This document shows, piece by piece, positions 26,619-36,326 of a stretch of 64,000 nucleotides of DNA (positions within the stretch are counted from its first letter, which is position 1; each line of letters begins with the position of its first letter). The notes under the pieces are model-generated. The model had not been told where the DNA came from. It searched no databases and was given only the letters and a program-made list of their open reading frames with translations. The stretch spans positions 317,696 to 381,695 of the forward strand of contig NZ_JAFFQR010000064.1 of the NCBI RefSeq assembly GCF_020736845.1. The letters are read 5' to 3'. A program made the position numbers and the translations under genes. Source of the DNA: Paenibacillus farraposensis (GTDB lineage Bacteria; Bacillota; Bacilli; Paenibacillales; Paenibacillaceae).

Positions 26619-27950
26619 TTATAGCAGATCGGCCGCCAGCTGCGCAAGCTTCGAGCGTTCTCCTTTTTCCAGCATAATATGCCCGCTGATTCCCTCCTGC
26701 TTGAACCTTTCAACCACATAGGTTAAGCCATTGCTGGCAGCATCCAGATAAGGATGATCAATTTGCTCCGGGTCCCCCATCAAAATGATTTTGCTGCCCT
26801 CGCCGACCCGGGACACAATCGTCTTGATTTCATGCCGGGACAGATTTTGAGCTTCATCAATAATAATAAATTGCCCTGGTATCGACCGTCCACGAATATA
26901 CGTGAGCGCCTCCACCTGAATACTACCCAAGCCCATCAATATTTTATCGATATCACCTGATTTTTTGGCATCAAACAGGTATTCCAGGTTATCGTAGATT
27001 GGCTGCATCCATGGCCGGAGCTTTTCATCCTTTTCTCCCGGCAAATATCCGATATCCTTCCCCATCGGAACAACGGGCCTGGCAATCAGCAATTTCTTGT
27101 AGCGATGCTCATCTTCTACCTTGAGCAAACCTGCTGCCAGCGCCAGCAATGTTTTGCCTGTACCGGCTTTGCCGGTAATCGTCACAAGCGGGACTTCATC
27201 GTTAAGCAAAAGCTCCAATGCCATTCGCTGCTGGGCGTTACGGGCACTGATTCCCCACACCGATTCGTTGCTTAGATACAAGGGCTCCAACCGATCGGCC
27301 TCCTGATTCACTTTCAACAAAGCAGACTTGCCAGTCCCCATTTCATCCTTCAGAATGACGAATTCATGAGGATACAGCGTATAACGCAGATTCAGCGGTC
27401 TGATTGGTAAGAACCGGTTGGAGTAAAATTCATCTATGATGGACGGATGCACCTGAATTGAAGAATATCCGGGATATAGCTCGCTTAGATCACCTGTTCT
27501 ATCGGATAAATAATCTTCAGTCAGCAGTCCCAACACATCGGCCTTGATTCTGACCAGCACGTCTTTACTGACCAACACGACCGAGCGTGGTTCAGACTGT
27601 TCCTGCTCCTCCAGATGATAATTCAAGGCAACTGCCAGCATCCGGTTATCGTTGGAAACCTCCCCAAACATCTCCTGGACTTTCAAAAAGCTCCGGTGGT
27701 TCAACTCAACCTTCAGCCTTCCTCCCTCCGGAAGTGGAACACCACTATGCAGATGCCCTAATTCTCTCAACCCGTCCAACAATCGTGAAACATTGCGGGC
27801 ATTCCGCCCAATCTCATCCGCGTTTCGTTTTTTGGAGTCGATTTCTTCCAGAACAACCGCTGGAATAACAACTTCATGTTCTTTGAAGGTAAAAATGGCT
27901 TTCGGATCATGCAGCAGCACATTCGTATCCAGCACAAAAATTTTCTTCAT
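26619..27950 (-). CDS. PIN domain-PhoH family ATPase (YlaK-like)
   Basis: The 443-residue protein joins an N-terminal PIN nuclease-like domain to a C-terminal PhoH ATPase. The PIN start is KIFVLDTNVLLHDPKAIFTF, with acidic residues in VVLEEIDSKKRNADEIGRNAR. The ATPase has Walker A GKAGTGKTLLALAAG (near 256) and Walker B FIIIDEAQNLSRHEIK (near 363). RPVVPMGKDIGYLPG is characteristic of PhoH. The combination is known as PhoH2, a proposed RNA helicase/RNase. A GGAGGGG site precedes ATG 27950. A separate stand-alone PhoH lies at 60225-61196. Confidence 0.92.
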   Translation of the reverse strand: MKKIFVLDTNVLLHDPKAIFTFKEHEVVIPAVVLEEIDSKKRNADEIGRNARNVSRLLDGLRELGHLHSGVPLPEGGRLKVELNHRSFLKVQEMFGEVSNDNRMLAVALNYHLEEQEQSEPRSVVLVSKDVLVRIKADVLGLLTEDYLSDRTGDLSELYPGYSSIQVHPSIIDEFYSNRFLPIRPLNLRYTLYPHEFVILKDEMGTGKSALLKVNQEADRLEPLYLSNESVWGISARNAQQRMALELLLNDEVPLVTITGKAGTGKTLLALAAGLLKVEDEHRYKKLLIARPVVPMGKDIGYLPGEKDEKLRPWMQPIYDNLEYLFDAKKSGDIDKILMGLGSIQVEALTYIRGRSIPGQFIIIDEAQNLSRHEIKTIVSRVGEGSKIILMGDPEQIDHPYLDAASNGLTYVVERFKQEGISGHIMLEKGERSKLAQLAADLL

Positions 27951-28121
27951 ATAATCCCCTCCAAAGCAGCATGGACAATCTCGTGTTCATACCTATACCT
28001 ATTCACAGGTGACCCAATACTTGCTGATTCCCTGAAAAAAGACCTTCTCAGGAGAATAAAGCAGCTCAAAGACTGCGACTCAACATAACCTCAGAGCCTA
28101 TACACTAAAAATAGACACAAA

Positions 28122-28147
28122 AGGCCCAGTGATCATTCACTGGACCT
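28122..28147 (-). terminator. Terminator joined to the stop codon of a 34-codon gene
   Basis: On the minus strand AGGTCCAGTGA and TCACTGGGCCT pair over 11 positions (one G-T) around a 4-nt loop, followed by TTTTGTGT. The first stem base lies within the stop codon at 28146-28148, so the hairpin directly closes the small gene and anything reading through from the LCP gene. Confidence 0.85.
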
Positions 28148-28250
28148 AACTTATTTCCCTCATTCCTTTACCAAAACAACGAACGATATGAAATACCTGA
28201 TCGTTGCGCATATCCATAACATAAACTTGGTGCATTACAAATTCAGACAT
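28146..28250 (-). CDS. Small 34-residue protein, unknown
   Basis: The frame starts at ATG 28250 after GGGGGTTGAAGT, a strong ribosome site closely resembling the one before the LCP gene. It encodes 34 residues beginning MSEFVMHQVYVMDMRND and ending GKGMREIS. It has no signal peptide or membrane segment. The stop runs directly into an intrinsic terminator, which supports real translation. A TATACT-like -10 at 28294-28299 offers a possible own promoter; otherwise it is read from the LCP gene 76 bp upstream. I do not know the family. It could still be a chance frame. Confidence 0.5.
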   Translation of the reverse strand: MSEFVMHQVYVMDMRNDQVFHIVRCFGKGMREIS

Positions 28251-28325
28251 ACTTCAACCCCCTTATGTCATAAAAGTGCTTTTATTCGCTGCGAGTATAA
28301 CATAAGAGGGAAGAAAGATACAGAC

Positions 28326-29387
28326 TCAGGAATTGGAAGAGGTTACAGTATTATTATTTGCTTTTTTGGCCAATTCCGCTTGCAAGGCTTGTCTGGCTGC
28401 ATCAAGCTGCTGCTCATCAATATACACATAAGGGCTACGCCACGTTCCCGCTACCGGGTTGTATTTTACATTTTGCTTGGATATATTCCAATAGGTTTGC
28501 ACAATATTTTTCATTTGCTGTGACTCAATATCTGTCGTCATATTTTTATCAACGGATTTAATAATGGCACCAAATTTGGTCAGAGCGTTAAAGGATTGCA
28601 TTTGGTCAATCAGAGAATGCAGGACCTGATTTTGTCGACGGTTGCGATCAAAATCGTCAGATCCATCTGTTTTCGGACGACAATTCGATTTGCGGTAACG
28701 AACAAAATCAAGAGCTTGATCACCGTTTAAGTGCTTGGCTCCAGCTGTTAGGTTAATATTCGTGCCATCTGCACTGTCACGATAACACATGTTTTTATCA
28801 ACCGTAACATCTACGCCACCCAAACTATCCACAACATCCCTAAAACCCTGGAAGTTAATAACCGTCACATAATCAATATTAATGTTTAAATATTTGCCGA
28901 TCATCTTCTTCATTTGTTCTTCAGCGACTTCACCAGATTCCTTCTCTCTAGCCTTAAATACCGGATAGTATTCGTTCAGCTTACGCGGCTTATATCCATC
29001 CATTTCCAGACGCGTATCACGTGGCAAGGAGACAATAGTAGAGGATTTCGTACTGGGATTCAAAGTAGCTACCATAATAACATCTGACAAATACGTCGGA
29101 TGATCAGGACGGTAATCAGTGCCAAGCAATAAAACAGTCAAAGGCTTGGACTCAGCCAATTCGGTTTTGGGGACTTCTCTGTTATTCCCTGTATCCAAAA
29201 CGTCCTCTACCTGATTATAAATATAGTAAACATAACCACTTCCCGCCAAAATACCTATAATGAGCAAAAACAAGACAAACTTCATAAACGATCTGAAAAA
29301 GCTTTTTTTCTTTTTCGTTTTTTTCCGTTTGGCAGACTCGTTCCCGCTTTGTGTCCGGGGAGGCAATCCGTTCGAAAGATTACTCAT
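28326..29387 (-). CDS. LytR-CpsA-Psr (LCP) family wall-polymer ligase
   Basis: LCP enzymes attach teichoic acids or other anionic polymers from lipid carriers to peptidoglycan outside the membrane. The 353-residue protein has a basic cytoplasmic tail (Lys-rich, residues 20-30) and one membrane segment (about 33-55). The LCP domain follows: LLLGTDYRPDHPTYLSDVIMVATLNP (in outline, near 90), VSLPRDTRLEM with the conserved arginine (near 120), INFQGFRDVVDSLGGVDV (near 178) and the ALDFVRYRKS motif (near 229). AAGGTGTTGAAG precedes ATG 29387. TagU and related paralogs are not distinguishable here. Confidence 0.92.
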   Translation of the reverse strand: MSNLSNGLPPRTQSGNESAKRKKTKKKKSFFRSFMKFVLFLLIIGILAGSGYVYYIYNQVEDVLDTGNNREVPKTELAESKPLTVLLLGTDYRPDHPTYLSDVIMVATLNPSTKSSTIVSLPRDTRLEMDGYKPRKLNEYYPVFKAREKESGEVAEEQMKKMIGKYLNINIDYVTVINFQGFRDVVDSLGGVDVTVDKNMCYRDSADGTNINLTAGAKHLNGDQALDFVRYRKSNCRPKTDGSDDFDRNRRQNQVLHSLIDQMQSFNALTKFGAIIKSVDKNMTTDIESQQMKNIVQTYWNISKQNVKYNPVAGTWRSPYVYIDEQQLDAARQALQAELAKKANNNTVTSSNS

Positions 29388-29445
29388 ACTTCAACACCTT
29401 TTCCTGCGTTTTGAGAAAGACTTCGAGTTTCAATCCTAAAACACA

Positions 29446-29481
29446 CACAGCGGCGCATCCCGTTCGGGCGTCGCCGCTGTG
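29446..29481 (-). terminator. Terminator of typA
   Basis: CACAGCGGCG and CGCCGCTGTG form a 10-bp GC-rich stem, extended inside by CCC/GGG pairing. T-rich sequence follows on the minus strand. It lies 21 bp after the typA stop. Confidence 0.85.
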
Positions 29482-29502
29482 GCCAAAAACCAATCCAATT
29501 CA

Positions 29503-31344
29503 TTACATATTTGCTTGTGCTGTTCTACGATGTTTCTCAGCGCGCTCGCGCTCACCTTTGTTCAAAATCTTTTTGCGCAAACGAATGGCGTTAGGTGTAA
29601 TTTCACAATACTCATCGTCATTCAGATATTCCAGCGCCTGCTCCAGAGAGAAGATACGAGGTGTTTTCAATTTAACTGTATCATCTTTTGTTGCAGAACG
29701 AACGTTGGTCAATTGTTTTTCCTTACAAATGTTAACAACAATATCGTTATCACGCGTGTGCTCGCCAACGATCATGCCTTCATAGATTTCAGTACCTGGC
29801 TCCAGGAAGAGAATACCGCGATCCTCTACGCCCAGCATTCCATAGAATGTGGAAGTGCCATTTTCCGTAGATATGAGAACACCTTGATGGCGTCCGCCAA
29901 CTTGACCCCCAACAAATGGGCCGTATTGGTCAAACGCATGGTTCATTACACCGTAACCACGAGTCAAAGTCAGGAAGTTTGTTGTATAGCCGATCAAACC
30001 ACGAGCAGGAATCAGGAATTCCAAACGAACCTGTCCGGTGCCGTTGTTAATCATGTTAACCATTTCCGCTTTGCGGGAGCCCAGACTTTCCATTACTGCG
30101 CCCATGCTTTCCTCTGGAATATCAATGAGGAGACGCTCAATGGGCTCCATTTTTTTACCGTCAACTTCCTTAACGATAACTTCCGGTTTGGACACTTGCA
30201 ACTCGTAGCCTTCACGACGCATGTTCTCAATCAGGATACCCAGATGCAACTCACCACGTCCGGATACAATAAACGCGTCCGGGCTGTCTGTTTCATCTAC
30301 ACGCAAGCTGACATCTGTTTCAAGCTCTTTCAAAAGTCGCTCGCGCAATTTACGGGATGTTACCCATTTACCATCACGGCCTGCAAACGGGCTATTGTTA
30401 ACCAAGAAGGTCATTTGCAGTGTTGGCTCATCTATTTTCAGCACAGGCAAAGCTTCAGGATGATTCGGATCTGCAATGGTTTCCCCGATGTTAATATCCT
30501 TGATTCCGGCAATTGCCACAATGTCACCGGCGCCCGCTTGGTCGGTTTCTATCCGCTTCAGACCCTGGAAGCCGAACAGCTTCTCAATACGTGCTGTTTT
30601 ACTGCTGCCATCACGCTGAATAACCGTAACCGATTGTCCTTGCTTGATAATACCGCGGTTTACACGGCCTACTGCGATCCGGCCCAGGTATTCATTATAG
30701 TCCATCAATGTTACCAGGAATTGAAGAGGCTCATCTACTTTTTCAGTTGGAGCCGGAATTTTCTCTACGACCGTTTCGTACAATGCCTGCATGTTATCGT
30801 CTTGCTTCTCTGGGTCCAGACTGGAGGTCCCGTTCAGCGCCGAAGCGTATACAACCGGGAATTCCAATTGCTCATCATTCGCCCCAAGTTCGATGAACAG
30901 GTCCAGCACTTCGTCAATCACTTCCGCCGGGCGAGCTGCCGGACGGTCAATTTTGTTCACGACAACGATCGGTGTCAGATTTTGCTCCAGCGCCTTGCGC
31001 AGCACGAATTTCGTTTGCGGCATACAGCCTTCATATGCATCAACGACGAGCAGAACGCCGTCAACCATTTTCATGATCCGTTCCACTTCACCCCCAAAGT
31101 CGGCGTGTCCCGGTGTATCTACAATATTGATCAGGTAATCCTTGTAAGTAATTGCTGTATTTTTAGCCAAAATCGTAATACCGCGTTCACGTTCCAGATC
31201 GTTGGAGTCCATGGCGCGCTCCTGAACAGCCTCGTGCTCTCTAAATGTTCCGGACTGTTGAAGAAGCTTGTCGACAAGCGTCGTTTTACCGTGGTCAACG
31301 TGGGCGATAATCGCAATATTGCGAATGTTCTCTCTTGCATGCAT
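29503..31344 (-). CDS. typA: Ribosome-associated translational GTPase TypA/BipA
   Basis: TypA is an elongation-factor-like GTPase that binds ribosomes and aids assembly and stress adaptation, notably in the cold. The G domain has [15 protein letters not shown] (near 14), the switch [22 protein letters not shown] (near 77) and [10 protein letters not shown] (near 132). Domain II, EF-G-like domains III and V, and the TypA-specific C-terminal domain ([19 protein letters not shown]-like) complete 613 residues, the usual size. The ATG at 31344 has AAGGAT somewhat far upstream. Monocistronic, with terminators on both sides. Confidence 0.97.
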   Translation of the reverse strand: MHARENIRNIAIIAHVDHGKTTLVDKLLQQSGTFREHEAVQERAMDSNDLERERGITILAKNTAITYKDYLINIVDTPGHADFGGEVERIMKMVDGVLLVVDAYEGCMPQTKFVLRKALEQNLTPIVVVNKIDRPAARPAEVIDEVLDLFIELGANDEQLEFPVVYASALNGTSSLDPEKQDDNMQALYETVVEKIPAPTEKVDEPLQFLVTLMDYNEYLGRIAVGRVNRGIIKQGQSVTVIQRDGSSKTARIEKLFGFQGLKRIETDQAGAGDIVAIAGIKDINIGETIADPNHPEALPVLKIDEPTLQMTFLVNNSPFAGRDGKWVTSRKLRERLLKELETDVSLRVDETDSPDAFIVSGRGELHLGILIENMRREGYELQVSKPEVIVKEVDGKKMEPIERLLIDIPEESMGAVMESLGSRKAEMVNMINNGTGQVRLEFLIPARGLIGYTTNFLTLTRGYGVMNHAFDQYGPFVGGQVGGRHQGVLISTENGTSTFYGMLGVEDRGILFLEPGTEIYEGMIVGEHTRDNDIVVNICKEKQLTNVRSATKDDTVKLKTPRIFSLEQALEYLNDDEYCEITPNAIRLRKKILNKGERERAEKHRRTAQANM

Positions 31345-31513
31345 GGTTTGTATCCATATCCTTTCCGTATATCAAAATAGTGTCTCTATCCTGAAGCAAT
31401 GCTGATTCAAGGCTAACAATCGTTCTTCAGGCCCACTCCCTGCCAGCCTTCTATTGTTTTTTAGGGCTTATACAGATAGCTTCTCTATCCGATTCTCATG
31501 AAAACCTTAAAAT

Positions 31514-31539
31514 AAGCGTCAGAAATCATTCCGACGCTT
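31514..31539 (-). terminator. Terminator after the DUF5668-like gene
   Basis: AAGCGTCGGAA and TTCTGACGCTT (minus strand, one G-T pair) form an 11-bp stem with a 4-nt loop and T-rich 3' side. It lies about 100 bp after the stop of the gene at 31638. The rest of the 293-bp spacer to typA holds no gene I can support. Confidence 0.75.
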
Positions 31540-31637
31540 TTAATCATATCCATTATATTATAGTTGAAATATGTCATAAAGCAAGACATTCTTCTCTGTT
31601 CCGATATTTACCGCCATGAGATCCGGGCAGCTTGATC

Positions 31638-32129
31638 CTACCAATTGCGCTTGCCACGGTCTTTTACAACCATCCAAATTCCAGCTCCAATCAGTAAAAT
31701 AGCAATCATATAAATAAGGCCTGTCCTTAACAGGCTGATGATCAATAAAAGCACCGAAATCAAGCCTAAAATAAGGCTTCCGGTGTATACATTACGGGAC
31801 ATTGATATATCATTAATGGCATAACCCCATAAACCAATGGCTATACCAAGAAACAACAATGGCCATAGGTAGGCCATTAAATGCCAGCCCCAAGTGTTAC
31901 ATAAGGAGAATAAAAGGCCATAAACCGACAAAATCCCGGCCGGCAAAAGTATAAGGGGGGATACTTTGCGCATCATGTACATCGCATACAATACAATTCC
32001 CGGTATTAAAATCAGCAAGGGCCAAAAGTTTCGTCCTAAAAAGGAGAATGCCCCCAGCTTTCCCAACAAAATAATCAGTCCTGCGGCAACAATGCCCACT
32101 CCGATCATACGCTCTTTTCCGGAATTCAT
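31638..32129 (-). CDS. Polytopic membrane protein (LiaF N-terminal/DUF5668-like)
   Basis: A 163-residue protein with six to seven closely packed hydrophobic helices and a short basic C-terminus (KDRGKRNW). The repeated pattern of a helix, then FWPLLILIPGI, and later LWPLLFLGIAIGLWG, resembles the LiaF/YvqF transmembrane module (DUF5668). No extracytoplasmic domain follows. LiaF-type proteins sense envelope stress, but nothing here shows such a role, as no two-component genes are adjacent. ATG 32129 is 111 bp after the terC-like gene, same strand. Confidence 0.75.
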   Translation of the reverse strand: MNSGKERMIGVGIVAAGLIILLGKLGAFSFLGRNFWPLLILIPGIVLYAMYMMRKVSPLILLPAGILSVYGLLFSLCNTWGWHLMAYLWPLLFLGIAIGLWGYAINDISMSRNVYTGSLILGLISVLLLIISLLRTGLIYMIAILLIGAGIWMVVKDRGKRNW

Positions 32130-32240
32130 CTTGGTCTCCTTTATATACGAATATAGCGTCTTTACAAAAACCGAGCATGTTCTCCGGCATCTGCAAAGCC
32201 CTATGTCTAGTTTAGCCGATGTTTTCCGAAAAAACTACGT

Positions 32241-32900
32241 TCAAATGTGACGGGCTCGCAACTGGCGATATATTCCTGCAATGATAACCACTGCGGCCAA
32301 CAATTCCGGTAACCAAACATGTATTAACCCATTGGTTCCCGATAACCATGTGCCTAACCTGGAATCACGCAGCAGCATCTCACCCGCCGTATAGGCCAAA
32401 ATTGCAGATCCGAGCAGTACAAGTATAGGGAAACGGTGAAGCCAGACTGCTATAATGTTGCTGCCCCAGACGACAATTGGAATGCTGATCGCAATGCCGA
32501 TGATAATAATGGCGATATCGCCATTGGCGAGAGCTGCAATCGCTAACACATTGTCCAGACTCATTACAAAATCCGCTGCCAGGATCACCCGTATTGCTTT
32601 CCATATACTGGTTTCGGCTCTTATTCCGACATGATCCTCATTATCATAGAGCAGTTTAAACGCGATCCATAACAAGAGCAGACCGCCTGCCGCTTGAATA
32701 AAGGGTACACCCAGCAAAAAGACAGCTGCAAAAGTTAATACACAGCGCAGGCCGACTGCTCCAATCGCCCCCCACCATATCGCTTGGCTTCGCTGTTTTG
32801 CAGGCAAATTTTTGCTCGCCATGGCTATAACAACCGCATTATCACCGCTTAACACCAAATTAATCATTAATATTTTGAATAGCAAAATGATATGCTCCAT
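32241..32900 (-). CDS. TerC family membrane protein (copy 1)
   Basis: TerC proteins are polytopic membrane proteins; several Bacillota members export Mn2+ and help metalate secreted enzymes. The 219 residues show about seven helices. The two family motifs with acidic residues are LVLSGDNAVVIAM (near 18) and FVMSLDNVLAIAAL (near 115), which form the likely metal path. The start is moved to ATG 32900, because GGGGGTG lies 7-8 nt upstream; the ATG at 32918 has no ribosome site. It is divergent from a second TerC gene at 33117. No yybP-ykoY riboswitch is visible in the 200-bp spacer. Confidence 0.88.
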   Translation of the reverse strand: MEHIILLFKILMINLVLSGDNAVVIAMASKNLPAKQRSQAIWWGAIGAVGLRCVLTFAAVFLLGVPFIQAAGGLLLLWIAFKLLYDNEDHVGIRAETSIWKAIRVILAADFVMSLDNVLAIAALANGDIAIIIIGIAISIPIVVWGSNIIAVWLHRFPILVLLGSAILAYTAGEMLLRDSRLGTWLSGTNGLIHVWLPELLAAVVIIAGIYRQLRARHI

Positions 32901-33116
32901 GTGTACAAACACCCCCATCTTATTTGTATGCCAAACAGAACGAGGCTATACTTGTACATTAGGATAAGCATAAGTCATCATTTATTAAAAAATCATATCA
33001 AATTTGTTGAGCAAATACCTTGAAATCAATAATGAACAGCAATATAATAAATCGTATTTCCGAAAAACGGATATTAACATAATCAGAACAATGAACTTGG
33101 GATACCAATCAGGGAG

Positions 33117-33821
33117 ATGAGGACAATCGATATATCCGGATTACAGTTTTTCTGGCTGCTGCTTAATGTGATATTTATTGACCTTATGCTCGCAGGAGAT
33201 AATGCGATTGTCATTGGGCTTGCCGCCAGAAAGCTGCCGCCTGAAACGCAAAAAAAAGCGATTATGTACGGTACCGGAGGTGCCCTGCTCATTCGCATAG
33301 CAGCTACCATTGTAGTACTTTGGCTCCTTCAAATTCCATGGTTATTACTGATCGGCGGTGTAATGCTTATCTGGATCGCATACAAGCTGCTGGTGGATCA
33401 GGATGACCACACCGAAGTCAAAGCCGGAACAACTTTATGGGGTGCTATTCGCACCATTATTATAGCCGATGCTGCCATGGGTCTGGACAACGTGATTGCG
33501 GTTGCTGGTGCTGCCCAGCAGCATTTGGTGCTCGTGGTGCTCGGTCTGCTGATCAGCGTGCCGATCGTGGTATGGGGAAGCACTTTATTTATCAAGCTTA
33601 TTCATAAATTCCCCTGGATTATCTATTTGGGATCAGCTGTGCTTGCATATACGGCGTCGAACATGATTACGGAAGAACGCAGGCTTGCGCCATACTTTAC
33701 CGAGCATCCTGCGCTGCGTATTCTGTTTATTGCCCTGGTTATGGGTGGTATTTTGCTTACAGGTTATATTCAAAACCGCAGAGCGGTATCCAATCATGAA
33801 AAACATGAAAAAGCGGTCTAA
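33117..33821 (+). CDS. TerC family membrane protein (copy 2, YjbE-like)
   Basis: A 234-residue TerC protein with about seven membrane segments. The paired acidic motifs are LMLAGDNAIVIGLA (near 24) and AAMGLDNVIAVAGA (near 119). The His/Lys-rich tail (NHEKHEKAV) is unusual and could bind metal, by inference. The ATG at 33117 is the only in-frame start in the right place, but AGGGAG abuts it with no spacer, so initiation may be weak or the start differs. It differs clearly from its divergent neighbour, so this is not a recent duplication. A bidirectional terminator follows. Confidence 0.88.
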   Translation: MRTIDISGLQFFWLLLNVIFIDLMLAGDNAIVIGLAARKLPPETQKKAIMYGTGGALLIRIAATIVVLWLLQIPWLLLIGGVMLIWIAYKLLVDQDDHTEVKAGTTLWGAIRTIIIADAAMGLDNVIAVAGAAQQHLVLVVLGLLISVPIVVWGSTLFIKLIHKFPWIIYLGSAVLAYTASNMITEERRLAPYFTEHPALRILFIALVMGGILLTGYIQNRRAVSNHEKHEKAV

Positions 33822-33851
33822 CCTGATATAATTCCTTCGCTTCTACAATAC

Positions 33852-33892
33852 AAAAAGGCAGACCACCAGATTGCTGAGGGGTCTGCCTTTTT
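33852..33892. terminator. Bidirectional terminator, terC copy 2/thiI
   Basis: AAAAAGGCAGACC and GGTCTGCCTTTTT form a perfect 13-bp stem with a 15-nt loop between two convergent genes, with A and T runs built into the stem base. Confidence 0.92.
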
Positions 33893-33898
33893 CATGCC

Positions 33899-35125
33899 TT
33901 AGAACCAGTCTTCCTGCACCACTTCCTCCTTGCCGCCCTCCATAGCCCCGCCTGCCTCCAGAACAACCGTTTCGGTTGCAGCCACAGCCTGCTCAATCAA
34001 AGTATTCAAATCGCGAATCGAGGCTTCAATCTTTTGCACAACCCACAAATTGGGGTTGGTTGTCGGGGATTTGGGAACAAACAAGGTGCAGCAATCTTCA
34101 TATGGGAGAATGGATAGATCATAGGTGCCAATTTGCTTCGCAATTTCCGTGATCTCCTGCTTGTCCATCATGACGAGAGGCCTCAGCAAAGGAAGCTCCG
34201 TTGAACGGCCAATTACGTTCATGCTGGATAATGTTTGACTGGCCACTTGACCGAGACTGTCACCCGTTACAAGCGCCAGTGCTCCTTCCCGGTCAGCCAG
34301 CATCGTTGCAATCCGCAGCATAGACCGCCTCATTAGCGTTATAATCAAATTATCCTGCCCCGTACGTGTAAAGGCCGTCTGCACCTCCGTGAATGGTACA
34401 AGATGGATTTTAATTCGTCCTGCGTAGCCGGCCAATACCCTGGCCAAATCAATAACCTTTTCTTTTGCGCGCTCACTCGTAAACGGGTAGCTGTAAAAGT
34501 GAACACATTCAATTTCCAGCCCTCTGCGCATGGAAGACCAACCTGCCACAGGACTGTCAATACCACCGGACAGCAGCAGCATAGCCTTACCGTTCGTACC
34601 TAGCGGAAAGCCGCCTACAGCCGTAATAATATCGTTAAATATATATGCTGCCTGTTCTCTGACCTCCACACGCAGCTCAATATCCGGTTGATGAACATCG
34701 ACCTTTAACGCCGGAAATTCCCGCAAAATGGGGGAGCCAATGAGATGATTCAGCTCTTGAGAAGAATGGGCAAATTCCTTCCACACTCGCCGGGCATTCA
34801 CCTTGAACGTTGTTCCCTCGGCCGCATTCAGCTCACGCATCAAGGCCACAGCGGTCTTAATGATTGCATCAAGCTGGACCGGAGCCATCTTAACAGGACT
34901 GATCGTGGTGATCCCAAACACTTTTTTCAACACTTCAATGATCTGCTCATAGGGCTCTTCTCCGAGAACGACATAAATTCGCCCGAATTCCTTTTTCAAG
35001 GAAGCTCCAGGAAACGGCTTGAGCAGCAGCTTCACATGGTTCAATACCGCCTTTTCAAAACGGGTGCGATTTTTCCCTTTTAATGTAAATTCACCAAAGC
35101 GAAGCAATAGCATATCATAATGCAT
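33899..35125 (-). CDS. thiI: tRNA 4-thiouridine synthase ThiI
   Basis: ThiI activates U8 of tRNA with ATP and transfers sulfur to make 4-thiouridine; it can also serve thiamine synthesis. The N-terminal ferredoxin-like part and THUMP domain (about residues 60-165) precede the PP-loop AMLLLSGGIDSPVAG (near 183). The product is 408 residues and lacks the C-terminal rhodanese domain of enterobacterial ThiI, as usual in Bacillota, where a partner NifS desulfurase supplies sulfur. That partner is immediately upstream: its stop abuts this start (TAAATG), with AAAGGTGG inside its end. Confidence 0.96.
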   Translation of the reverse strand: MHYDMLLLRFGEFTLKGKNRTRFEKAVLNHVKLLLKPFPGASLKKEFGRIYVVLGEEPYEQIIEVLKKVFGITTISPVKMAPVQLDAIIKTAVALMRELNAAEGTTFKVNARRVWKEFAHSSQELNHLIGSPILREFPALKVDVHQPDIELRVEVREQAAYIFNDIITAVGGFPLGTNGKAMLLLSGGIDSPVAGWSSMRRGLEIECVHFYSYPFTSERAKEKVIDLARVLAGYAGRIKIHLVPFTEVQTAFTRTGQDNLIITLMRRSMLRIATMLADREGALALVTGDSLGQVASQTLSSMNVIGRSTELPLLRPLVMMDKQEITEIAKQIGTYDLSILPYEDCCTLFVPKSPTTNPNLWVVQKIEASIRDLNTLIEQAVAATETVVLEAGGAMEGGKEEVVQEDWF

Positions 35126-36274
35126 TTAACGTTTCCACCTTTCAAGGGATTCCAACTTTGCTACTGCCTGCCGCAGCGCAGCGATAAGATCACCGATATC
35201 CTGCTCTGAATGTTGGTCTCCAAAGCTGATCCGAATGCCGCCGGATGCCTCCGCCTCAGTACATCCCATTGCCAGCAGTACGCGGCTGGGCTCCGCCAAT
35301 TTCGAAGAACAAGCCGATTTGGTTGATACCGCCACACCCAATTGCTCCAGCGTATGCAGCAGCACCTCAGCCTTCATGCCCGGATACGAAAAGTGAACAA
35401 TATGCGGCGCCTCCTCCCCGCTGTTGAGCCGCAGTTGCGGGATCGTTTTCACTTCTGCCATCACCCGATCTCTCCACTCGATCATACGCCGTGCTGTCTC
35501 TGCCTGCCGTTCGCCCGCCAGCCGTATCGCCTTGGACATGCCAACAAGCAGCGGCACATTTTCCGTACCTGCACGAAAACCATGCTCCTGAGAACCTCCA
35601 CTCAGCAGCGGAAAAAGCTTCACGCCTTCACGAACGAACAGTAGCCCGGCACCTTTAGGTCCTCGCAGCTTATGCGCAGAGAGACTGTACAAATCAGCCT
35701 GCCAGCCCCGGATATCAACCGGCAGCTTTCCATAACCCTGTACACCGTCGACATGAAATAATACACGCGGGAACTGTTTCTTTAGTGCCGTCCCGATCTC
35801 ATACAACGGCTGTACTCTTCCTGTCTCATTATTGACATGCATGATACTGACTAAAATCGTATCTTTACGTACGGCAGAACATACCTGTTCGGCACTTACA
35901 TGCCCTTGCGCATCCACGGGCAACAACGTAACTTCAAAACCCTGTTCTGCCAACTGCTTGCATGTCTCATATACAGACGGGTGTTCTGTTGATACTGTAA
36001 CGATATGTTTGCCTCTGGCCTGATATTGAAGAGCCGCTCCCTTAATAGCCAGATTATTGCTTTCTGTTGCCCCGGAGGTAAATACAATCTCCGCAGGCTG
36101 TACTCCCAAAGCCGCAGCGCATACCTCCCGCGAACGCTTAAGCAGCTTATCCGCATCCTCTCCATAACGATGCATGGAAGATGGATTACCATAATGGAGC
36201 CTCATGACCTCGGCAATGGTCGTAATCACCTCTTCAAAAGGCGGAGTTGTTGCGGCGTAATCAAAATATTTCAT
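35126..36274 (-). CDS. Cysteine desulfurase, NifZ/IscS type, partner of ThiI
   Basis: This PLP enzyme takes sulfur from cysteine onto an active-site cysteine and passes it to ThiI. The start KYFDYAATTPPFEEV, the TSGATESNNLAI motif (near 67), the PLP lysine in SLSAHKLRGPKGAG (near 203) and the cysteine loop SACSSK (near 325) are all present. In Bacillus the thiI-adjacent desulfurase is NifZ (known). At 382 residues it is normal. AAGGGAAG precedes ATG 36274. It is translationally coupled to thiI. Confidence 0.94.
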   Translation of the reverse strand: MKYFDYAATTPPFEEVITTIAEVMRLHYGNPSSMHRYGEDADKLLKRSREVCAAALGVQPAEIVFTSGATESNNLAIKGAALQYQARGKHIVTVSTEHPSVYETCKQLAEQGFEVTLLPVDAQGHVSAEQVCSAVRKDTILVSIMHVNNETGRVQPLYEIGTALKKQFPRVLFHVDGVQGYGKLPVDIRGWQADLYSLSAHKLRGPKGAGLLFVREGVKLFPLLSGGSQEHGFRAGTENVPLLVGMSKAIRLAGERQAETARRMIEWRDRVMAEVKTIPQLRLNSGEEAPHIVHFSYPGMKAEVLLHTLEQLGVAVSTKSACSSKLAEPSRVLLAMGCTEAEASGGIRISFGDQHSEQDIGDLIAALRQAVAKLESLERWKR

Positions 36275-36326
36275 AAAACTTCCCTTCCTGTTCTATAACC
36301 GCTGCAACAAAAAAAGACCAAAACAA

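Noticed and set aside
29479..31380. A 633-codon open frame on the plus strand opposite typA
   Set aside because: It is the antisense shadow of typA, has no ribosome site or recognisable domain, and the typA frame is unambiguous.
32919..33116. yybP-ykoY manganese riboswitch between the terC genes
   Set aside because: I looked for the conserved paired loops and G-rich start and did not see them on either strand.
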